A DNA stretch of 13,709 nt from CAZUQH01 sp964622465 (lineage in GTDB: Bacteria; CG03; CAZUQH01): positions 1 through 13,709 of the forward strand of contig CAZUQH010000036.1 in the NCBI GenBank assembly GCA_964622465.1, given 5' to 3'. The notes under the pieces are model-generated. The model did not search any database. It was not told the DNA's origin and was given only the letters and a program-made list of their open reading frames with translations. Position numbers and translations under genes: made by a program. The first letter of the stretch is position 1; the number at the start of each line of letters is the position of its first letter. Positions 5,856 through 12,950 of the stretch are shown piece after piece.

Positions 5856-8800
5856 ATGACTGACAATCAACCAGGACCAGAAAGAATTTTTCCACGTCGC
5901 ATAGAAGACGAGATGAGAGAGTCCTATCTGGACTACTCTATGAGCGTCATTGTGGGGAGGGCTTTACCGGACGTACGCGATGGTTTAAAACCAGTCCACC
6001 GGCGGATTCTTTACTCAATGAATGAGCTCGGTCTTGCTCATAATAAGCCATACAAGAAGAGCGCCAGGGTTACCGGCGATTGCTTGGGAAAGTTCCATCC
6101 ACACGGCGACATGGCCGTCTACGACTCTATGGTGCGAATGGTGCAGGATTTCTCCTTGCGCTATCCGTTGCTTGACGGTCAAGGCAATTTTGGTTGTTTT
6201 ACAGGTGACACGAAAGTACAACTTACAGATGGACGGTGCGTTAATTTTAAGAACCTGATTTGTGAAGCAGACCAGGGGAAAAAGAACTACGCGTTCACAT
6301 TAAACCATAAGACAGGTTCGGTAGAGATTACTGAAATTCTTGCACCAGGGCTGACTAGGAAGAAAGCCGCGTTGGTTAAAGTAGTTATAGATACCGGTGA
6401 AGAAATCAAATGTACACCAGATCACCGGTTCATGTTGCGTGATGGTACCTATAAACAGGCGAAAGCTCTACAGCCAGGGGATTCACTTATGCCACTGTAC
6501 ACACAGCTTCACGATGGCAAAGCCGATAAAAACCTCAAAGGATATACTATGGTTTATCAGCCGTTTAAAGAATGCTGGGATTTTGTTCATCGTCTCGCAG
6601 ATGAGTGGAACCTACGGAATGGCGTACCTTCCGTGGAAAATGCCACACGATACTTCGGGAGTTTTGAACAGATGATTGAAAGTGCTCAGTTTCAATTGAA
6701 TCACAAGGTGGTTGCGGTCGAGCCACTAAATAAGAGAGAAGATGTTTACGACATTACCACTGAACCGTGGCATAATTTTTCGCTCTCTGCAGGCGTCTTC
6801 GTTCACAACTCTGTCGACGGGGATTCGCCTGCTGCAATGCGATATACGGAGGTTCGTCTTGGCCGCATTGCCGATGAAATGCTCGGCGACCTTGAAAAAA
6901 ATACAGTTGACTTTATGCCTAATTTTGATGAGTCGCTTCAGGAGCCGCGCATCCTGCCGGCAAAACTTCCAAACCTTCTTGTAAACGGTTCTTCTGGTAT
7001 AGCGGTTGGCATGGCGACGAACGTTCCTCCGCATAATCTCACAGAAGTCGCCGATGGGATAATCCAATATATTGACAATCCCGACCTTACAGTGGACGAG
7101 CTAGTGAAAACCATAAAGGGTCCGGATTTTCCAACCGGCGGCATAGTACACGGCAAGAAGGGAATCAAAAATTACTTCTCAACCGGGCGTGGCAGTATCC
7201 AGGTCCGCGCGGTTGCCGATGTGGAAGAAATGAAAGGCGGCAGGAAAGCGATTATAGTGACAGAGTTGCCATACCAGGTGAACAAGAGCACTCTTCTGGA
7301 GAATATAGCGCATCTGGTAAACTCCAAGCAGATAGAGAATATCAGCGACATAAGGGATGAATCCGATAGAAAAGGAATGCGCATTGTGCTTGAACTAAAG
7401 CGCGATGCAAACGAAGAACTGGTGATGAATCAGTTATATAAACATACCAATTTGCAGGTAACGTTTGGTGTTATATGTCTCGCACTTGTCAACAACATTC
7501 CAAAGATTCTCAGTATGCCAGAGCAGCTGCATTACTATGTTGAACACAGGAAAGAAATCGTTACAAGGCGGACAAAGTTTGAACTTGCACGTGCAGAGGA
7601 GCGCGCGCATATTGTAGAGGGATTGCGGATTGCGCTTGAGAATCTTGACCAGGTAGTAAAAACAATTAAACAGTCAAAGGACCGTCCGCAGGCGTTTGCT
7701 GCGCTCGTTAAGAAATTCAAGTTGACAGAGAAGCAGGGGAACGCAATTCTTGATATGCGTCTGCACCAGCTTACCGGTCTTGAGAGGAAGAATCTTGAAG
7801 ACGAGTATCTGGAACTTATTAAGACCATAGAAAAACTTCGCTATATCCTTGGTCGCCCCAGTAAGATACTTGAGATAATAAAGAAAGAAGTAACGGAGTT
7901 GAAAGAGAGGTACGGAGACAATCGGCGGACAAAAATCCAGGCACACACAATCGAATATGAAGAAGAAGACCTAATCCCAAATACAGAAGTGGTAGTTAGT
8001 ATTTCTCACAATGGATACATAAAACGCCAGACACTGGATTCCTACCGTGCACAGTTACGAGGCGGCCGCGGAATCAGAGGCACTTCACTCGGAGAGGGTG
8101 ATTTTGTAGAAGACCTGTTTATAACCACCAATCACTGTTACGTGTTGTTCTTCACAAGTTATGGCCGCGTGCACTGGAAGAAGGTCTATCAAATCCCTGA
8201 AGCAAGCAGGCAAGCGAAAGGGAGGGCTATTGCAAACCTGCTTTCTCTTCAGCCAGAAGAAAAAGTGAGTGCTTTGTTTTCAATAAGAGACCTGGATGAA
8301 CCGGACAGATATCTTCTGATGGTTACTGAAAAAGGCATGGTAAAAAAGACAGCGCTGTTGGAGTACTCAAATCCACGGCACGGTGGAATTATAGCTATAC
8401 GGCTCAAAAAGGAAGACCATCTGGTTGATGTTAAGCTGACTGATGGGAATGGAGATGTTTTTATCGCGACCCAGCGAGGTATGGCTATCCATTTCAGCGA
8501 GGAAGACGTTCGTACTATCGGGAGGGCGAGTCAGGGTGTGAGAGGTATACGGCTTGAGAAGGGAGACCGGGTCATTGGCTGTGAAGTTGTGACTAAAGGG
8601 TGGACTGTACTTACAGTAACCGAAAAAGGCATGGGCAAAAGAACGGACGTTTCAAAGTATCGTCTGCAGGGCAGGGGTGGTAAAGGCGTGACAAATCAGA
8701 AGATCACCGCGAAAACCGGTAACGTTGTAGTTGTGCGCGCTGTGCGTCCCGAAGACGAAATATTGGTAATTACTGCGAAAGGAGTAGTCAATCGCCAGAC

Positions 8801-8927
8801 GATAAAAGGCATTTCTGTAATAGGTCGCGCAACACAGGGAGTACGTGTTGTGAGACTGGACGCCGGAGACAAAGTCGTGTCGGTTGGAAGGATTGCCGCT
8901 GAAGAGGTGTCCGAAGAGAGCAAATGA
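5856..8927 (+). CDS. gyrA: DNA gyrase subunit A, interrupted by an in-frame intein
   Basis: GyrA forms the DNA-cleaving and DNA-wrapping part of gyrase. The 1023-codon frame encodes an 818-residue extein after removal of a 205-residue intein (residues 114-318), normal for the family. The N-extein has PDVRDGLKPVHRRILY and the resistance-determining region HPHGDMAVYD. The C-extein resumes at SVDGD, and the catalytic tyrosine is Tyr330 (Tyr125 after splicing, equal to E. coli Tyr122) in AAMRYTEVR. The C-terminal beta-propeller carries a GyrA box (QLRGGRG, residues 733-739), which favours gyrase over topoisomerase IV. Met86 stands where E. coli has Ser83. Shine-Dalgarno AGGGAG (5843-5848) is 7 bases upstream. 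The stop overlaps the archease start. Confidence 0.97.
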   Translation: MTDNQPGPERIFPRRIEDEMRESYLDYSMSVIVGRALPDVRDGLKPVHRRILYSMNELGLAHNKPYKKSARVTGDCLGKFHPHGDMAVYDSMVRMVQDFSLRYPLLDGQGNFGCFTGDTKVQLTDGRCVNFKNLICEADQGKKNYAFTLNHKTGSVEITEILAPGLTRKKAALVKVVIDTGEEIKCTPDHRFMLRDGTYKQAKALQPGDSLMPLYTQLHDGKADKNLKGYTMVYQPFKECWDFVHRLADEWNLRNGVPSVENATRYFGSFEQMIESAQFQLNHKVVAVEPLNKREDVYDITTEPWHNFSLSAGVFVHNSVDGDSPAAMRYTEVRLGRIADEMLGDLEKNTVDFMPNFDESLQEPRILPAKLPNLLVNGSSGIAVGMATNVPPHNLTEVADGIIQYIDNPDLTVDELVKTIKGPDFPTGGIVHGKKGIKNYFSTGRGSIQVRAVADVEEMKGGRKAIIVTELPYQVNKSTLLENIAHLVNSKQIENISDIRDESDRKGMRIVLELKRDANEELVMNQLYKHTNLQVTFGVICLALVNNIPKILSMPEQLHYYVEHRKEIVTRRTKFELARAEERAHIVEGLRIALENLDQVVKTIKQSKDRPQAFAALVKKFKLTEKQGNAILDMRLHQLTGLERKNLEDEYLELIKTIEKLRYILGRPSKILEIIKKEVTELKERYGDNRRTKIQAHTIEYEEEDLIPNTEVVVSISHNGYIKRQTLDSYRAQLRGGRGIRGTSLGEGDFVEDLFITTNHCYVLFFTSYGRVHWKKVYQIPEASRQAKGRAIANLLSLQPEEKVSALFSIRDLDEPDRYLLMVTEKGMVKKTALLEYSNPRHGGIIAIRLKKEDHLVDVKLTDGNGDVFIATQRGMAIHFSEEDVRTIGRASQGVRGIRLEKGDRVIGCEVVTKGWTVLTVTEKGMGKRTDVSKYRLQGRGGKGVTNQKITAKTGNVVVVRAVRPEDEILVITAKGVVNRQTIKGISVIGRATQGVRVVRLDAGDKVVSVGRIAAEEVSEESK
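6195..6809 (+). other. Mini-intein within GyrA (205 residues)
   Basis: The intein excises itself from the GyrA precursor and joins the flanks. Boundaries are clear: it starts with Cys (TGT at 6195) after GQGNFG and ends with VHN before Ser (6810), giving a Cys1 / His-Asn / Ser+1 class 1 intein. Block A is CFTGDTKVQLTDG. Block B contains TPDH (Thr74 and His77 in intein numbering). The C-terminal blocks are VYDITTEPWHNFSLSAGVFVHN split around the conserved Asp and His. Removing it restores an uninterrupted GyrA sequence (GQGNFG then SVDGD). It is too short for a full homing endonuclease, though a 28-residue segment (intein 116-143) looks like a remnant of one. The position differs from the mycobacterial GyrA intein site, which by recollection is at RY/TEAR. 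Confidence 0.95.
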
Positions 8928-9334
8928 AGGATTTTGAGGAACTCGCGCATACCGCCGATATGCGAATGCGCGTCTCCGGGCGTGACTTAAAGACACTGTT
9001 TATAAATGCGGCACGCGGGATGTATTATTTGGCAGGTGTTCCTCGTAAAGGGAAGGCTGGTAGGGTGGTTTCTGTAGAAGTAGAGGGGCTGGATGAAGTT
9101 GACTTGTTAGCACGTTGGTTAAACGAACTGTTGTACCGTTTGAACGTTAAACATACCGTGCTCCATAACATTGACATAAAGACTCTCCTTCCAACCAAAC
9201 TTCATGCAACAGGCAATCAGTTCCATCTGAAACCAGCTGATGTCCAGGTAGAACTTAAAGCAGCTACCTACCATAATTTGAAAATCACGCGCGAAGGGAA
9301 AGTTTTCTCTACTGAAATAATCTTTGATGTTTAG
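8924..9334 (+). CDS. Archease, RtcB cofactor protein
   Basis: Archease helps RtcB RNA ligase turn over by promoting its guanylylation. The 136-residue protein has the family's hallmarks: HTADMRMRVSG near the start (Asp12, a metal-binding position), LFINAARGMYYL, a central DLLARWLNELLY, KAATYH and the terminal acidic FDV. The ATG overlaps the gyrA stop (ATGA at 8924-8927) behind only a weak AAGAGAG Shine-Dalgarno, suggesting coupled translation. The next gene is rtcB, 21 bases on, which is the expected partner. Its place directly behind gyrA is unusual. Confidence 0.93.
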   Translation: MKDFEELAHTADMRMRVSGRDLKTLFINAARGMYYLAGVPRKGKAGRVVSVEVEGLDEVDLLARWLNELLYRLNVKHTVLHNIDIKTLLPTKLHATGNQFHLKPADVQVELKAATYHNLKITREGKVFSTEIIFDV

Positions 9335-9355
9335 CGTAGCAAAGGACGCATAATA

Positions 9356-10801
9356 ATGAGTACTGAATACGATTTACAGAAGATAGACGATTACCGCTGG
9401 CTTATCCCAAAGTCAGGCGGAATGCTTGTGCCAGGACTGATTTTTGCAAGCGAGAAAATGCTGCTTCATATAAAGAAGGACAATACTACTCTACAGGTCG
9501 CAAATGTTGCACATCTTCCAGGGATTGTTAAATATTCACTTGCAATGCCGGATATCCACTGGGGCTACGGTGCGCCAATCGGTGGTGTAGCCGCAATTGA
9601 TGCGGAGAGTGGAGTCATTGCGCCTGGCGTTTGCGGGTACGATGTGGACTGTGGAATTCGGCTCCTGCGTAGCAACTTGAAGAAAAAAGATATTGAAGGG
9701 AAAGTTCCTGAACTTACCAGAGGGCTATACCAGAACATACCATCCGGCGTTGGCTCGACCGGCAGGATAAAACTTAAAACAGGAGAAGTAAAAGAAGTAT
9801 TGAAGAACGGTGCGCGATGGGCGGTGGAGCGTGGCTACGGTACACCAGAAGACCTCAAACACACAGAAGAAGAGGGCTGTATGCCACAAGCGAACGCCGA
9901 AAAAGTCAGCCAGCGTGCGCTTGAGCGTGGTAGAGAACAGCTTGGGACACTTGGTGCAGGAAACCATTTTATGGAGATTCAGGAAGTCACGGATATTTAT
10001 GATGAAAAGGTTGCGCAGGCATTTGGTTTGTTCCCGGGCCAGATTACAGTAATGATTCATTGTGGGTCGCGTGGGCTTGGGTATCAGGTCTGCGACGATT
10101 ATCTGGTCGTGATGGGAAGGGCAGTGCAAAAATATGGAATTACTCTTCCGGACCGCCAGCTTGCGTGTGCTCCATTCAAATCACCAGAAGGGCAGGACTA
10201 TTTTGGCGCAATGGCAGCAGCAGCGAACTATGCATGGGCAAACCGCCATTGCATAATGCACTGGACAAGAGAGACGTTCATGCAGGTTCTTGGTATGAGC
10301 ACACGTGACATGGGATTGGAACTTGTATACGATGTCGCGCATAATATAGTGAAACTGGAGGAGCATAAGGTTGACGGCGAATCGCGCCCACTATTGATTC
10401 ACAGAAAGGGAGCGACGCGCGCTTTCCCTCAGGGCCATCCATCGGTACCAGAGGATTATCAGGAAGTTGGTCAGCCGGTACTTATCCCGGGCACTATGGG
10501 CACAGAGTCCTATGTACTGGTTGGCACCCTGCAGGCGATGGATGAAACATGGGGTTCTACCTGCCATGGTGCAGGCCGCGCAATGAGCAGGCACGAAGCA
10601 CTCCATCGTGAGAGAGGCGAAGCAGTTAGAGACCGGCTTGAGGCAAAAGGGATATCAATTCGTGCTGGCGGATGGAAGTCTGTTGCAGAAGAATCACCCA
10701 ATGCCTATAAGGATGTCGCAGAGGTCGTAAATGTCTGCCACCAGGCCGGTATTTCAAAAAAAGTTGCAAGAATGAAACCACTTGGCGTAGTGAAAGGATA
10801 G
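9356..10801 (+). CDS. rtcB: RNA-splicing/repair ligase RtcB
   Basis: RtcB joins RNA 2',3'-cyclic phosphate or 3'-phosphate ends to 5'-hydroxyl ends using GTP and Mn2+. Archaea and eukaryotes use it for tRNA splicing, bacteria for repair of cleaved RNA. The 481-residue protein has the expected motifs: DIHWGYGAPIGGVAA, GYDVDCG with the metal-binding Cys99, GAGNHFMEIQ, HCGSRGLG, HRKGATRAFP, GTMGTESYVL and CHGAGRAMSR with the guanylylated His404, the same number as in the archaeal enzyme. No intein is present. Shine-Dalgarno AAAGGA (9341-9346) lies 9 bases before the ATG. It follows archease by 21 bases and is followed by serS after two bases, so one operon is likely. Possible targets are cleaved tRNAs; nothing in the sequence names them. 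Confidence 0.97.
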   Translation: MSTEYDLQKIDDYRWLIPKSGGMLVPGLIFASEKMLLHIKKDNTTLQVANVAHLPGIVKYSLAMPDIHWGYGAPIGGVAAIDAESGVIAPGVCGYDVDCGIRLLRSNLKKKDIEGKVPELTRGLYQNIPSGVGSTGRIKLKTGEVKEVLKNGARWAVERGYGTPEDLKHTEEEGCMPQANAEKVSQRALERGREQLGTLGAGNHFMEIQEVTDIYDEKVAQAFGLFPGQITVMIHCGSRGLGYQVCDDYLVVMGRAVQKYGITLPDRQLACAPFKSPEGQDYFGAMAAAANYAWANRHCIMHWTRETFMQVLGMSTRDMGLELVYDVAHNIVKLEEHKVDGESRPLLIHRKGATRAFPQGHPSVPEDYQEVGQPVLIPGTMGTESYVLVGTLQAMDETWGSTCHGAGRAMSRHEALHRERGEAVRDRLEAKGISIRAGGWKSVAEESPNAYKDVAEVVNVCHQAGISKKVARMKPLGVVKG

Positions 10802-10803
10802 AT

Positions 10804-12063
10804 ATGCTTGATATTAAAAGAATCAGAGAGAATCCCGAAGAAGCGAGCAAGATACTAAGCAGGCGTGGTGCGAAAGTATCGCTTGACTCCATACTTGAGC
10901 TTGATGCAAGACGTAGAGAGATTATAAAAGAGGTTGATGAACTGCGCCACCAGCGGAAAGAACAATCTGATATAGTAGCGCGTGCAAAGAAAGAAGGAAA
11001 GAAAGAAAACCAGGAAACGTCCATACTTGAGTCAAGGAATATAGGTAAGCATATAACCGAACTTGAACAGGAATCTCAATCCATAGAAGAGAAATTGAAG
11101 GATGAATTGCTCATCCTGCCAAACTTCGTCCACGAAACGACTCCTGACGAAGACCGGGTCATCCGTGAGGGCAGCGAGAAACAGGAATTTGATTTTGAGC
11201 CACGGCCGCACTGGGACGTCGGAGAGGCACTTGACATTATTGATATACAACGCGCTGTGCGTATGTCTGAGACGCGTTTTGTTATGTTAAAAGGGCAGGG
11301 CGCATTGCTTGAACGCGCACTTGCAAATTTTATGGTTGACCTGCATACGGAGGAGTCCGGGTATACCGAGGTAGCAGTGCCGTATCTGGTAAACCGCACA
11401 AGCATTACAGGTACGGGCCAGTTGCCAAAGTTTGAAAACGAACTGTATCGCAGTCGCGACGAGGAACTTTATCTGATTCCAACCGCAGAAGTGCCGCTGG
11501 TAAACATCCATCAAGGTGAGACATTATCGGAGGAAATCTTGCCTTTGAAATACGCAGCGCTTACTCCCTGTTTCCGCAGAGAAGCAGGTTCATACGGAAA
11601 AGATACGAAAGGTATGATACGTGTTCATCAATTTAATAAAGTGGAACTGGTGAAATTCTCTGTTCCTGAGAATTCATACAAAGAAATGGAGACGCTTTTG
11701 GCTGATGCCGAAGAAGTGCTTAAATTATTAGGGCTTTCGTATCGTGTAGTTCTGCTATCAGCAAAAGAAATTGGTTTTGCTGCTGCGAAGACGTATGACC
11801 TTGAATGCTGGATGCCTGGCGAGAAGACATGGCGTGAGGTTGCGTCCTGTTCAAACTGTGAGGACTTTCAGGCAAGGCGTCTTGGTATAAAGGTGCGGCG
11901 GAAGAAAGGGCTTGAGTATGTCCATACGCTCAACAGTTCCGGTGTTGCCGTAGGCAGGACTCTTGCTGCAGTACTCGAAAATTATCAGAACAAAGACGGC
12001 AGCGTAACTGTCCCGGACGTCCTCAGGCCTTATATGAGTGGTCTATCCAGGATAGAAAGATAG
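10804..12063 (+). CDS. serS: Seryl-tRNA synthetase
   Basis: SerRS charges tRNA-Ser with serine by a class II mechanism, recognising the long variable arm through an N-terminal coiled coil. The 419-residue protein begins MLDIKRIRENPEEASKILS, a standard SerRS start, followed by a charged coiled-coil arm (about 30-100). Motif 2 is FRREAGSYGKDTKGM (Phe257-Glu260 start) followed by RVHQFNKVEL, and motif 3 is VGRTLAAVLENYQ (Arg385). Shine-Dalgarno AAAGGA (10793-10798) adjoins the rtcB stop, 5 bases before the ATG. Two tRNA-Ser genes lie about 0.8 kb downstream on the same strand. The stop is one base from the stop of the convergent glycosyltransferase, leaving no room for a separate terminator. Confidence 0.97.
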   Translation: MLDIKRIRENPEEASKILSRRGAKVSLDSILELDARRREIIKEVDELRHQRKEQSDIVARAKKEGKKENQETSILESRNIGKHITELEQESQSIEEKLKDELLILPNFVHETTPDEDRVIREGSEKQEFDFEPRPHWDVGEALDIIDIQRAVRMSETRFVMLKGQGALLERALANFMVDLHTEESGYTEVAVPYLVNRTSITGTGQLPKFENELYRSRDEELYLIPTAEVPLVNIHQGETLSEEILPLKYAALTPCFRREAGSYGKDTKGMIRVHQFNKVELVKFSVPENSYKEMETLLADAEEVLKLLGLSYRVVLLSAKEIGFAAAKTYDLECWMPGEKTWREVASCSNCEDFQARRLGIKVRRKKGLEYVHTLNSSGVAVGRTLAAVLENYQNKDGSVTVPDVLRPYMSGLSRIER

Positions 12064-12064
12064 C

Positions 12065-12763
12065 TTAACTTCCAAATTTTAACTTCCAGACAATCCAGAT
12101 TGCCTCCAGGATAATCCTTAAGCCCATCTTTGATTTTCCATGCCCGCGTTCAACAAAAGTTATGGGAATCTCTTTGATTCTAAATCCTTTCTTCCACGCT
12201 TTGTAAGTCATTTCTATCTGGAATGCATAGCCGTTAGAACGGATGCCATCAAGGCCGATACTTTCCAGTACGTTTCTCCCGAAACACTTGAAGCCACCTG
12301 TCGGGTCAGCAACAGGTAAACCAGTAATAGTTCTCACGTAGAATGATGCCATTCTACTCAGCAGTAACCTTCTAAACGGCCAGTTAACAACGCCACCTCC
12401 ACGGATGTACCTGGAACCAAGGACCAGGTCATTGTCTTTGATTGCTTCCATGAAGGTTGGCAGGTATTTTGGGTCGTGTGAAAAGTCAGCATCCATCTCA
12501 AAGATATAATCAGCGCCGTCTTTCAAAGCACGCTTAAACCCTTCCATATACGCGGTGCCTAAACCGAGTTTTCTTATACGGTGGATTACCTTTACCTGCT
12601 CAAACTCCAATGCCAACTTGTCGGCGACCTCACCTGTCCCATCTGGTGAGTTGTCATCAACGATAATAATATGAAAATCTTTCCCCAGCTCAATAATTAA
12701 CTCAATGAGCCGCTCGATATTTTGTCTTTCGTTATAAGTTGGGATAATAATTGTCGCTTTCAT
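12065..12763 (-). CDS. Family 2 glycosyltransferase, polyprenol-phosphate mannosyltransferase (DPM1) type
   Basis: Enzymes of this type transfer a sugar, usually mannose, from a nucleotide donor to a membrane polyprenyl phosphate for glycan or glycolipid assembly. Seen: MKATIIIPTYNERQNIERLI, DDNSPDGT (residues 36-43), the metal-binding DAD in EMDADFSHDP (91-93), LGSRYIRGGG, DPTGGFKCF and ERGHGKSKM. The family pattern is clear and the protein is a soluble type, about 232 residues, without the C-terminal membrane domain of some relatives. I prefer the ATG at 12763 because homologues begin with this MK-IIIPTYNE segment. An in-frame ATG at 12796 would add 11 residues; neither start has a ribosome-binding site. 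The exact sugar and lipid are unknown. It converges on serS and diverges from the tRNA genes. Confidence 0.88.
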   Translation of the reverse strand: MKATIIIPTYNERQNIERLIELIIELGKDFHIIIVDDNSPDGTGEVADKLALEFEQVKVIHRIRKLGLGTAYMEGFKRALKDGADYIFEMDADFSHDPKYLPTFMEAIKDNDLVLGSRYIRGGGVVNWPFRRLLLSRMASFYVRTITGLPVADPTGGFKCFGRNVLESIGLDGIRSNGYAFQIEMTYKAWKKGFRIKEIPITFVERGHGKSKMGLRIILEAIWIVWKLKFGS

Positions 12764-12828
12764 ATCTGTATCTGCTGCGATTTTACTAAAAGACATGCCA
12801 TAGTGTCAACGAATATATATTATATGGC

Positions 12829-12858
12829 TTGCGTTTTACGTATATGTTTTGATATAAT
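12829..12858 (+). promoter_or_regulatory. Promoter of the tRNA-Ser pair
   Basis: A perfect -10 TATAAT (12853-12858) lies 9 bases before the first tRNA-Ser. With an 18-base spacer the -35 is TTGCGT (12829-12834), weak, matching three of six bases. Transcription would start at about 12865, almost at the mature tRNA 5' end. The same short gap (12797-12867) must also hold the divergent glycosyltransferase promoter, for which I see only AT-rich candidates. Confidence 0.5.
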
Positions 12859-12867
12859 CACGACAAT

Positions 12868-12950
12868 GGAGGGTTCGCCTAATTGGTAGGGCGCCTGACT
12901 TGAAATCAGGTGGCCGCGAGGCCGTGGGGGTTCGAGTCCCTCACCCTCCG
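12868..12950 (+). tRNA. tRNA-Ser (anticodon UGA)
   Basis: This is a full class II tRNA cloverleaf. The acceptor GGAGGGT (12868-12874) pairs with ACCCTCC (12943-12949), with discriminator G at 12950. The anticodon stem CCTGA/TCAGG encloses the loop CTTGAAA, anticodon TGA at 12901-12903, reading UCA and other UCN codons. A long variable arm has GGCC/GGCC pairing, and the T arm has GGGGG-TTCGAGT-CCCTC. Class II shape and anticodon both give serine. No CCA is encoded (the gene continues GCAAG), so CCA must be added after transcription. Confidence 0.97.
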
